Assembly: GCA_016926925.1 (NCBI GenBank)
Contig: JAFGNQ010000192.1
Location: 1-19,749, forward strand
Direction of reading: 5' to 3'
DNA: 19,749 nt
Origin: Candidatus Aminicenantota bacterium
GTDB lineage: Bacteria > Acidobacteriota > Aminicenantia > Aminicenantales > Aminicenantaceae
Each line of letters starts with the position of its first letter. Position 1 is the stretch's first letter. Under the pieces are notes generated by a model. That model did not search any database. It worked only from the letters and a program-made list of their open reading frames with translations, and had not been told where the DNA came from. This document shows, one piece after another, positions 1 to 6,877 of this stretch. Made by a program: the position numbers and the translations under genes.

Positions 1-1299
1 CCCCTGGTCGATTTTCAGAATGAGGGCTTGGAGCTCTCTAAAATAAAAAAAATGATCGAGGAGCGCTTAGTCCCTCACCTCATGAGATATGACCTGCCCC
101 GATTCCAGTCCATGTTCAATGCCTTTCCCGAAAAGGGAGCCAAATTCGGAGCTCAGGTGGCTCTCGATTACAACCAGGGCGTGACAAACTGGCAGGTCTC
201 ACCCGGCGGCGCTGTCCTGGAGGAGATCTGCTGCAAAGCCTTATGCAGACTCTTCGGTCTCAGTGAGAATGCCGGCGCCACACTCATGTACTGCGGCACC
301 TATGCCAACCAGCAGGCACTCTATATCGCACTTCACGCTCATGCGGAAAGGGAGGGCTTCGACCTCGGGCAAAAGGGATTGAAAGGATTCAAAGATCCCG
401 AACGGTTGGTCGTTCTCACCTCGAAGGACGCTCACTTCTCGCTCAAGCACTCGGTTCGTATGATGGGTCTCGGAGAGGAGAGCCTCATCCCGCTCGAAGT
501 GGATTCCAACCGGAAAATCGATGTGCCGCTTCTGAAAAAAACTTTGGAAGACCTGCAAAAAACCAGAGACATATTTTGCATTGCCGCCACGACGGGAACG
601 ACATCGACCGGATCGGTGGACCCTATTCTGCCCATTGCAGAATTGTGCCGCGACAGGCAGATCTGGCTGCATGTCGACGGCGCCTACGGATTGGCCTACG
701 GGCTTGTTCCTGAGTGGAAAAACCTCTACTCGGGAATCGACAGGGCCGACTCCTTATCCTGGGATCCCCACAAACAGATGGGAGTCCCCATCCCCAATTC
801 CGTCCTCTTTGTCAGGCAGGAGAGCGACCTCTACCGTATGGCCCTCTACAGCGATTATTTCAACCGCAAAGAGGACAGGCATCCCAACCCGGGGCTGAAG
901 TCTCCGCCAACGACAAGGCCCCTCTCAGCCCTGCCTCTGGCTGCTTCCATCCGCTATCAAGGCATGCAAAAAGTCACAGCAAGGCTTCGCGCTCCTTTGG
1001 ATGCCGTAAGAAGCGCAGCGGACTACATCAGGAAACAAACAAACCTGGAACTGACCCACCGGCCCGATACGGGAATTCTCTGTTTCCGTGTAAAACGGAA
1101 GGAATTGACCGAAGATAAAATGTCCGAACTGCAGCAGTTCATATATGAAAGGATCATGGAGAGCGGGGAGCGTACGATTTCCGTAACCAAGCTGGAGGGT
1201 TTGACCGTCCTGCGCCTGGTGGCGATTTCACCCGAAGTGACGGGCGCCGATCTTATCGAAACCCTCGATTTAGTCCGGGAACTGGCGCAGACATTCTGA
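1..1299 (+). CDS. Group II PLP-dependent amino acid decarboxylase (5' end cut by window edge)
   Basis: This is a pyridoxal-phosphate decarboxylase of the glutamate/tyrosine/aromatic amino acid type, which converts an amino acid to the amine and CO2 in the cytoplasm. The PLP-lysine motif SWDPHKQMGVP is plain, with DNA for D-P-H-K at 763-774; the lysine is residue 249 if counted from a TTG at 28. Upstream are the cofactor-binding stretch AATTGTTSTGSVDP, the aspartate of LHVDGAYG and the glycine/asparagine motif YCGTYANQQAL. The frame has no stop back to base 1 and the first in-frame start candidate is a TTG at 28 with no good ribosome site. The protein is also short for the family (about 423 residues against the usual 450-500). 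I therefore treat it as missing its true N-terminus rather than starting at 28. The stop lies one base before the start of the symporter gene, so the two are very likely one operon. The substrate cannot be read from sequence. Confidence 0.88.
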   Translation, partial: PLVDFQNEGLELSKIKKMIEERLVPHLMRYDLPRFQSMFNAFPEKGAKFGAQVALDYNQGVTNWQVSPGGAVLEEICCKALCRLFGLSENAGATLMYCGTYANQQALYIALHAHAEREGFDLGQKGLKGFKDPERLVVLTSKDAHFSLKHSVRMMGLGEESLIPLEVDSNRKIDVPLLKKTLEDLQKTRDIFCIAATTGTTSTGSVDPILPIAELCRDRQIWLHVDGAYGLAYGLVPEWKNLYSGIDRADSLSWDPHKQMGVPIPNSVLFVRQESDLYRMALYSDYFNRKEDRHPNPGLKSPPTTRPLSALPLAASIRYQGMQKVTARLRAPLDAVRSAADYIRKQTNLELTHRPDTGILCFRVKRKELTEDKMSELQQFIYERIMESGERTISVTKLEGLTVLRLVAISPEVTGADLIETLDLVRELAQTF

Positions 1300-1300
1300 A

Positions 1301-2713
1301 ATGATCGAGAGCATACTGGACATCGCCTCAAAAATCGACGGCGTGCTCTGGGGGCCCTGGACCATGGCCTTCATCGCCTCGGTCGCCGTCTACCTTTCCA
1401 TAAAATCCGGATTCTTCCAGGTGCGGCGGTTCGGACTCATCTGGAAGAACACATTCGGAAAGATGTTCGAGCGGCCCGAGTCCAAAAACCTCAAAAAAAT
1501 GACGCCATTTCAGGCCACGGCCACTGCACTGGCCAGCACCGTAGGAATGGGCAACATGGCCGGCGTGGCCACGGCCCTGTCCATCGGCGGACCCGGCGCG
1601 ATTTTCTGGATGTGGATTCTCGCTGTTCTGGGAATGATGTCCAAGACTGCGGAAATCACTTTAGCTGTACACTACAGGGAAATTGACGCAGAGGGCAGTC
1701 CGCATGGAGGCCCCATGTACTACATCACCAAAGGCTTGGGTTGGCCCGTACTCGCTAAGCTGTTCAGCATCGGAATCCTCATCAATTCCATACTCACGGC
1801 AACTCTGATTCAGTCGCATACGGTCGGACGCGCTTTCCTGTCCAGTTACAACCTCAATCCTTACCTCGTCACAGGAGGCATGGCTGTGGTCACGGGCTTC
1901 GTGATCATCGGCGGCATCAAGCGCATAGGCCAAGTTTGTGAGAAACTGGTCCCCTTAATGTCACTCCTCTATATTGTAGGGGGTCTGATCATTTTTCTTT
2001 TGAATTTCGAGGAGATTCCGCAGGTCTTCGGAATGATTTTTCATCATGCCTTGGCTCCCGCCCCGGCAGCCGGAGGCTTTGCCGGTGCCACCGTCTCGGC
2101 TGCGATAAAGAACGGAATGGCTAGAGGCATGCTGTCCAACGAAGCCGGGCTCGGCACGGCACCTATGGTCCACGCCACGGCCAACACACCCCATCCCTTC
2201 CAGCAGGGGATCTGGGGCTCTTTCGAAGTCTTTATCGATACCATCGTCATCTGCACCATCACCTCCTTCGCCATCCTGTCGACAGGCGTGCTCTCCGGCG
2301 GAGAATCGGGGATCGAACTGGTCCTCAGGGCTTTTTCCTCTGTTCTGCCCCCCGATATGGCGAGCGCTCTGATCTCCATCGCCATTCTGACTTTCTGTCT
2401 TTCAACCCAAATCGGATTTTTTATCTACTACGAAACATCGGTCATCAATGTCTTCGGCAAAAAAGCGATCGGATATCTCAAATGGCTTTACCTCCTGCCC
2501 GGTGTCGTCTTTGCCGGGGTCACCAATGTCGATAAGCTCTGGGTGTTCGCCAATATATCCGTCGGGGTCTGCGCCATCCCCAACCTTATTGCGGTGCTCG
2601 CCCTGAGTGGTGCCTTCTTCAAGCTGATGAAGGACTGCCTGCAGGGGCAATATAAGTTTGCTACTTCCTTAACGGATATCAACATGGACTACGTTAAAAA
2701 ACCTGGATTATAA
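1301..2713 (+). CDS. Sodium:alanine/glycine symporter family (AGCS) transporter
   Basis: This inner-membrane secondary transporter of the AGCS family takes up small amino acids such as alanine or glycine with sodium ions. Two family signatures are clear: STVGMGNMAGVATAL at residues 79-93 and NEAGLGTAP from residue 280, followed by HATANTPHPFQQGIWGSFEVF. Around ten hydrophobic segments span the 470 residues, which is the normal family length. The ATG at 1301 follows the decarboxylase stop by one base, implying translational coupling and a shared substrate or pH/energy role. The C-terminus ends exactly where the palindromic repeat begins, so the TAA stop (2711-2713) is also the first three bases of the repeat. 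Specificity for alanine or glycine is a family assumption. The partner decarboxylase hints that it could instead carry the decarboxylase substrate. Confidence 0.93.
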   Translation: MIESILDIASKIDGVLWGPWTMAFIASVAVYLSIKSGFFQVRRFGLIWKNTFGKMFERPESKNLKKMTPFQATATALASTVGMGNMAGVATALSIGGPGAIFWMWILAVLGMMSKTAEITLAVHYREIDAEGSPHGGPMYYITKGLGWPVLAKLFSIGILINSILTATLIQSHTVGRAFLSSYNLNPYLVTGGMAVVTGFVIIGGIKRIGQVCEKLVPLMSLLYIVGGLIIFLLNFEEIPQVFGMIFHHALAPAPAAGGFAGATVSAAIKNGMARGMLSNEAGLGTAPMVHATANTPHPFQQGIWGSFEVFIDTIVICTITSFAILSTGVLSGGESGIELVLRAFSSVLPPDMASALISIAILTFCLSTQIGFFIYYETSVINVFGKKAIGYLKWLYLLPGVVFAGVTNVDKLWVFANISVGVCAIPNLIAVLALSGAFFKLMKDCLQGQYKFATSLTDINMDYVKKPGL

Positions 2714-2828
2714 AAATCAGGGACATGTGCCAATTTTTTTAATCGGTAACGTGTCCCTTTGATTTTCAGGGACATGTACCGATTTTATAAAATCGGTAAC
2801 GTGTCCCATGATTTTATAATGTGTCCCT
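2711..2828. repeat. Tandem long-palindrome repeat (two hairpins plus a partial third)
   Basis: Two imperfect hairpins sit head to tail, at 2720-2757 and 2769-2807. Each has a left arm starting GGGACATGT and a right arm ending CGTGTCCC around an AT-rich centre (CCGATTT...AAATCGG in the second). A lone right-arm end (GTGTCCC) follows at 2821-2827. The left flank TAAAAATCA at 2711-2719 matches the flank of the copy at 8624-8680. The form resembles REP or MITE-like palindromes that REP-associated transposases move, but no such transposase is in the window. After the symporter stop it could also act as a transcript end or mRNA-stability hairpin. Confidence 0.85.
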
Positions 2829-2868
2829 ATATTTAACAAATTTGTGGGAATGTTTAAGGAGCACATGA

Positions 2869-3336
2869 ATGACGGACAAAAGTTATAAAGTAAAATTGGA
2901 CAGGATATCCTTCGAGCTGGGAATGATCAACTGTTTCGTAGAGATGGTGGCCTGCGGGGTGAAAAAGATGGCCATAAGCCCGCCGCTGCCGCCTGAGGAT
3001 TATGCTCAAGTGGCGCCGTTCTCCGAGAAAATCGTCCGGGGTTTCGGGATAAAGTCTTATCTGGAGAAATCGCTCCTTGTCACGGACTTGCAGACCGAGG
3101 ACTTCACAGCGGGGAAATGGGCCATTCTCTACTACACCGATGATGCTGCCCTCGATGCTTATCACAACTTGAAGAAGAAAAAACAGGGGATCGAAGAAGC
3201 AGGAACATCCGACAAAAAAAACAGAAAAGAGATATCAAGGGAATTCATGCGGCTGCTGAGCTATCCGGACGACATCATCGATAAAAAATTGGAGCAAGAG
3301 ACGCCCGAAAGCCCCTTCCTCCTCATCGACGAGTGA
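2869..3336 (+). CDS. Hypothetical protein, 155 aa
   Basis: I do not recognise this family. A Shine-Dalgarno AAGGA at 2856-2860 sits eight bases before the ATG, so expression is likely. The protein has no signal peptide or membrane segment and should be cytoplasmic. Its N-terminal half is mixed alpha/beta in look (YKVKLDRISFELGMINCFVEMV, then ISPPLPPEDY). A lysine-rich stretch at about residues 112-135 precedes an acidic C-terminus. It lies between the repeat cluster and the racemase gene on the same strand, with a 137-base gap to the latter. Its position between amino-acid genes is the only clue to its role. Confidence 0.7.
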   Translation: MTDKSYKVKLDRISFELGMINCFVEMVACGVKKMAISPPLPPEDYAQVAPFSEKIVRGFGIKSYLEKSLLVTDLQTEDFTAGKWAILYYTDDAALDAYHNLKKKKQGIEEAGTSDKKNRKEISREFMRLLSYPDDIIDKKLEQETPESPFLLIDE

Positions 3337-3473
3337 GGATCTCTCGAGCTTGTATAAGGATTCCATTCCCGGTTCTTCCATCCTGGTTGCATTTTGGCTA
3401 AAATCAAGAAAGCCATCATTCGATAAGGACTGTTGCTTTGATTTTCATAATGATGAGTTAGAGGAGATCGGCC

Positions 3474-4148
3474 ATGAAAATATTGATCATAAATCCGAAC
3501 AGCGATCCGGAGATGACACAAATGATCGAACAAACCGCAGCATCTTATGCCGCTGGTGATTTTGAGGTGACATGCCTTCCGACGCCGGGAGCACCGGAAT
3601 TCATCGAAACCTACGAGGACGCAGCAAAATCCGCTCCCGGTATGATTCGACTTTTAAAAGAAAACGAGTATGAGTTCGACGGCTTTGTCATTGCCTGCCA
3701 TTCGGATCCCAACCTGGATGTGATGAAGGAGATGACGACAAAACTCGTGGTGGGCATCGGCGAAGCTTCCATGAAAATCGCCTCACTGTTGGGACACCGC
3801 TTTTCCGTTGTTTCCGACAACGACCATTCCGTTCCAAACAAAGAGGCCTTAGCACACAAGTATCACCTACAGGATGTTCTCGCCTCGGTGAGGACTCCCA
3901 TGGAAGAGTGGAAAAGCCTGGAAGATAAGGAAAAGTACGGCAGAGTCGCCTGGGCAGCCATAGAGGAAGATAAGGCCGAGGTTATCGTGCTGGGCTGTGC
4001 GGGTATGACGGGATTGGACAAGCCTCTGCAAAAGGAGCTTGGCGTGCCTGTCCTTGACGGCATCGTCTGCGCCCTCATCATCGCCGCAGGCTTGGTCAAG
4101 TATGGCGCCTCCACAAGCAAAGCACGCCGTTACAATCCCAATTGTTAA
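3474..4148 (+). CDS. Asp/Glu/hydantoin racemase family protein
   Basis: This cytoplasmic cofactor-independent racemase belongs to the family that includes hydantoin, aspartate and glutamate racemases and arylmalonate decarboxylase. It opens with the typical MKILIINPNSDPEMT. Two cysteines sit in the expected catalytic contexts: C75 in IACHSDPN and C175 in VLGCAGMT. The length of 224 residues and the ending SKARRYNPNC fit the hydantoin racemase branch. A GAGGAG ribosome site lies about ten bases before the ATG. The gene converges on the amidohydrolase operon, 75 bases away, and I see no clear terminator hairpin in that gap. Both cysteines are present, so racemase chemistry is more likely than decarboxylation, which uses one cysteine. 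The actual substrate is open. Confidence 0.88.
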   Translation: MKILIINPNSDPEMTQMIEQTAASYAAGDFEVTCLPTPGAPEFIETYEDAAKSAPGMIRLLKENEYEFDGFVIACHSDPNLDVMKEMTTKLVVGIGEASMKIASLLGHRFSVVSDNDHSVPNKEALAHKYHLQDVLASVRTPMEEWKSLEDKEKYGRVAWAAIEEDKAEVIVLGCAGMTGLDKPLQKELGVPVLDGIVCALIIAAGLVKYGASTSKARRYNPNC

Positions 4149-4223
4149 TAGGCGGCGGCAATAAGATTAGAAATTTCTTTCTATATGAGTGTCGGCGTTA
4201 TTTATGAATAACCCAGGCCACAG

Positions 4224-5519
4224 CTATTTGATGGGGCGCTCCTTCCAGGTGTCATAGAGGGTCTCCCACCAGTTGTTCAGGTCGACGTCTTTACCGTTGA
4301 TGAACAGATGCTTGACTTCCGACCTCAAATCGAGAGGATCGCCGGTTGTGATAAAAAGATCGGCATCTTTTCCGACCTTGAGGCTTCCCACCCGGTCATC
4401 GATTCCGAAGATCCTGGCCGGATTGACTGTCAAAGCCTCGATAGCCTTATTCCGGTCTAAGCCGAAGGCCACGGCGCGTGCCGCATGATAGGGCAGATCT
4501 TTACTCGCTGCCGGATCAGAGCCGGATGAAAAACAGATGAGCACTCCGGCTTTCGCCAGCTCCGCCACGTTCCGGAACGGGGCATCGTAGCCATCCTCAG
4601 GCTCGGAAGGTCCGGTGTACAGGTCATCGATTATGACAGGGATGCCCGCTTCTTTTATTTTTTCGGCCACCTTGAATCCCTGGGCACAGCCTCTAAAAAT
4701 GGCTTTGATCTTCTCTTCTTGGATAAATTTTATGGCCAGCTCGATATCCTTGGCCTTCTCGACCGAGATCATTACCGGTAAGATTCCTTCAAAAACCGGA
4801 GCCAGCGCCTCATATTTGAGATTCATTTCCGGAGCCTCGATCCGCGCATCCTCAGCCGCTAATTTTTTCAGCTTCAGGTAATGCCTGGCTTCCGTAAAAT
4901 ACTCCTTGATTTTCTCTACCAGCTTGGCGGTGACATCCACTTTGGACTCTGTCTTGGTTCCGATCTTCTCCGCTCCTGTGGTGCGTGGGCTCATCGGAAA
5001 ATTGACAAAGGAAGTCGCCGTTTCCTTGACGATCATTTCATCGATGGTCCAGCCATCCATCCTCACAAGAGCCGACATTCCGGGGAAAGTTCCGCCCGAT
5101 GGGGCAACCAGGGCTGTTGTCGTCCCGTTGATGCGGGAGGTCTTAAAGTGAACGGAATGGGGGTTGATGGCCCAAGCCACTTTCAGCTCCGGATTCTCCT
5201 TCCCCATTTCCCTTATGTCCGCAGTGCTGGCGATCGCTCCTATCTCGATCAATCCCAGATGGGTGTATCCATCGATGAAACCCGGGTAGACGAACATCCC
5301 GGCGGCATCTATGACCCTGACTCCTTCCGGTTTGGAAATGTCAATGCCGATGGCTGCAATCTTGCCGTCTTCTATCAGGAGGTCTCCTCCTTCAAGAATT
5401 TCTCCCTCGACAGGGACAATGGTCGCCTTCTTGATCAGGATTTTATTTCCCGGAGTACGGGCGGAAATAAAAAATGCCATCATAAAAATTACAGCGCCAA
5501 TTAGGACCGTCTTTTTCAT
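4224..5519 (-). CDS. Exported amidohydrolase-fold protein with degraded metal site (third in operon)
   Basis: The protein has the layout of the metal-dependent amidohydrolase superfamily, imidazolonepropionase-like group, with a hydrophobic N-terminal export signal in the first 20 or so residues. The beta-barrel strands flanking the catalytic domain are present (KILIKKATIVPVEG and, near the end, VGSLKVGKDADLFITTGDP). The metal ligands are poor. The usual HxH after PGFID is Y85-T-H87. The later histidine is replaced in PVMISVEKAKD, and the next is replaced in IFRGCAQGF. An aspartate remains in SSGSDP (D335). I start it at the ATG at 5519 (431 residues), because that forms an ATGA overlap with the preceding stop and lies 7 bases after GGAGG. 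A GTG at 5525 is possible but would be too close to the ribosome site. It may be a pseudoenzyme partner of the middle gene, or use fewer metals. Confidence 0.88.
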   Translation of the reverse strand: MKKTVLIGAVIFMMAFFISARTPGNKILIKKATIVPVEGEILEGGDLLIEDGKIAAIGIDISKPEGVRVIDAAGMFVYPGFIDGYTHLGLIEIGAIASTADIREMGKENPELKVAWAINPHSVHFKTSRINGTTTALVAPSGGTFPGMSALVRMDGWTIDEMIVKETATSFVNFPMSPRTTGAEKIGTKTESKVDVTAKLVEKIKEYFTEARHYLKLKKLAAEDARIEAPEMNLKYEALAPVFEGILPVMISVEKAKDIELAIKFIQEEKIKAIFRGCAQGFKVAEKIKEAGIPVIIDDLYTGPSEPEDGYDAPFRNVAELAKAGVLICFSSGSDPAASKDLPYHAARAVAFGLDRNKAIEALTVNPARIFGIDDRVGSLKVGKDADLFITTGDPLDLRSEVKHLFINGKDVDLNNWWETLYDTWKERPIK

Positions 5520-6877
5520 GGCCACACCTCCCCTCCGGATTTCTTTTCTTTTTCCTTTTTCTGCTCCTCTTGTTTTTTCTTCTCCTCTTCAGCCTTTCTT
5601 CTTTCCTCCAGATATTTAGCCCGATCGAACAAAATATCACCGTCGACAAGGGTCATTTCACAAATTGTATAAGGATCGAAAGGATGACGGTTGAATACGG
5701 CCAGGTCGGCATCCTTGCCTTCTTCGATGGTCCCCGTCCACTTGTCGATCCCCAATATGATGGCCGGATTGATGGTGATGGTCTTTATAGCCTCGATCTC
5801 AGAAAGCCCTCCGTAACGGACGGTCTTGGCCGCATCGTGAAACAGCCGGCGCATTCTTTCCGCATCATCAGAATTGATGGCGGTCAGGACACCTCTTTTG
5901 GCCGTCAATGCTGCGGCATGGGGCATGGTGTTGTAGGCTTCCCATTTGTATGCCCAGAAGTCGGCGAAACCGGAAACTGCAACCCCGTATTTCACCAGTT
6001 CGTTGGTGATTCGATATCCCTCCAATCCATGTTCGAAACATACCAATTTCACTTTGTATTCATCGCAGAGCTTCATGATGGAGTGCATTTCTTCGGATTG
6101 GTAGGCATGGCACCGGATCCAGTAATGACCTTTAAGGATATCGGAGATAACTTCCAGGCGGATATTTTTTTTAGGAGGTAAAGGCGCAGGCTTCTTCATT
6201 TTCCGGGCTGACTCAAGGCTCTTTTCATACTCCTCCCAGGACCGCATGTAATCCTTTGCCTTCTCGAACTCCAGCCGAATCGAAGCCTCCACGCCCATCC
6301 TGCTCCTTGGATAACGAGCCGGGCCCGGCCCTGAAAAATTACTCCCTTTGGGATTCTCCCCCAGCGCCCATTTTATGGTGGGCGGCGCTTCCTTGAAAAT
6401 CATCTCCTCTCCGCTCTTTCCCCAACGCAGTTTGAGGACGATCCCCCTTCCTCCGATGGAGTTGGCCGAACCATGCATGGTGTGGACGGTAGTGACACCG
6501 CCTGCCAGAGCATAGAATATATTCATGTCCTCAGGCCAGATGACATCCTTGACGTCCACCTCGGAGGTGATGAGGTTGCCCATCTCGTTAACTCCTCCTT
6601 CGATGGCAATATGGGAGTGGGAATCGATGATGCCCGGCATCACCCACTTTCCGGCAAGATCCACCACCTCGGTCTCCGCGTTTCCGCGGAGTCCGGTTCC
6701 GACCTTGACGATCCTGGTCCCCTCGATCAGGATATCGCCACCTTTTATGGTCTCTCCGGCCACGGTGATGATATTGCCGTTTTTGAGAAGGAGGCTTGTC
6801 TCCGCACCCAAAGCATAACTGTTTATGGAAAACACGAGAACCGCAATAATCGCTATCCACCTGATTTTGTTTTTCAT
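5516..6877 (-). CDS. Exported metal-dependent amidohydrolase, metal site intact (middle gene)
   Basis: This is the member of the trio that looks catalytically complete. After a signal peptide (residues 1-25, MKNKIRWIAIIAVLVFSINS then YALGAE) comes the N-terminal barrel. HxH follows at H87 and H89 in MPGIIDSHSHI, then histidines H257 (IRCHAYQSEEM) and H283 (CFEHGLEGY), and an aspartate D337 in INSDDAE. These are the usual metal ligands of the superfamily. The C-terminus carries a Lys/Glu-rich tail from about residue 421 (EERRKAEEEKKK...) that is probably helical and lies outside the catalytic fold. The start overlaps the upstream stop as ATGA (6877-6874), with GGAGG six bases before it. Family enzymes hydrolyse cyclic amides, hydantoins or peptides; the substrate here is not readable. 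Export implies action in the periplasm or outside. Confidence 0.92.
   Translation of the reverse strand: MKNKIRWIAIIAVLVFSINSYALGAETSLLLKNGNIITVAGETIKGGDILIEGTRIVKVGTGLRGNAETEVVDLAGKWVMPGIIDSHSHIAIEGGVNEMGNLITSEVDVKDVIWPEDMNIFYALAGGVTTVHTMHGSANSIGGRGIVLKLRWGKSGEEMIFKEAPPTIKWALGENPKGSNFSGPGPARYPRSRMGVEASIRLEFEKAKDYMRSWEEYEKSLESARKMKKPAPLPPKKNIRLEVISDILKGHYWIRCHAYQSEEMHSIMKLCDEYKVKLVCFEHGLEGYRITNELVKYGVAVSGFADFWAYKWEAYNTMPHAAALTAKRGVLTAINSDDAERMRRLFHDAAKTVRYGGLSEIEAIKTITINPAIILGIDKWTGTIEEGKDADLAVFNRHPFDPYTICEMTLVDGDILFDRAKYLEERRKAEEEKKKQEEQKKEKEKKSGGEVWP

Noticed and set aside
2711..2828. CRISPR array
   Set aside because: The units are palindromic copies joined by short AT-rich linkers, without regular unique spacers or cas genes.
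4149..4223. Terminator between the convergent racemase and amidohydrolase genes
   Set aside because: Only a short AGAAATTTCT symmetry is present, with no GC-rich stem followed by a T run.
4881..5504. 207-residue plus-strand frame
   Set aside because: Antisense to the third amidohydrolase-like gene, which has an ATGA coupling, a ribosome site and a family fold.
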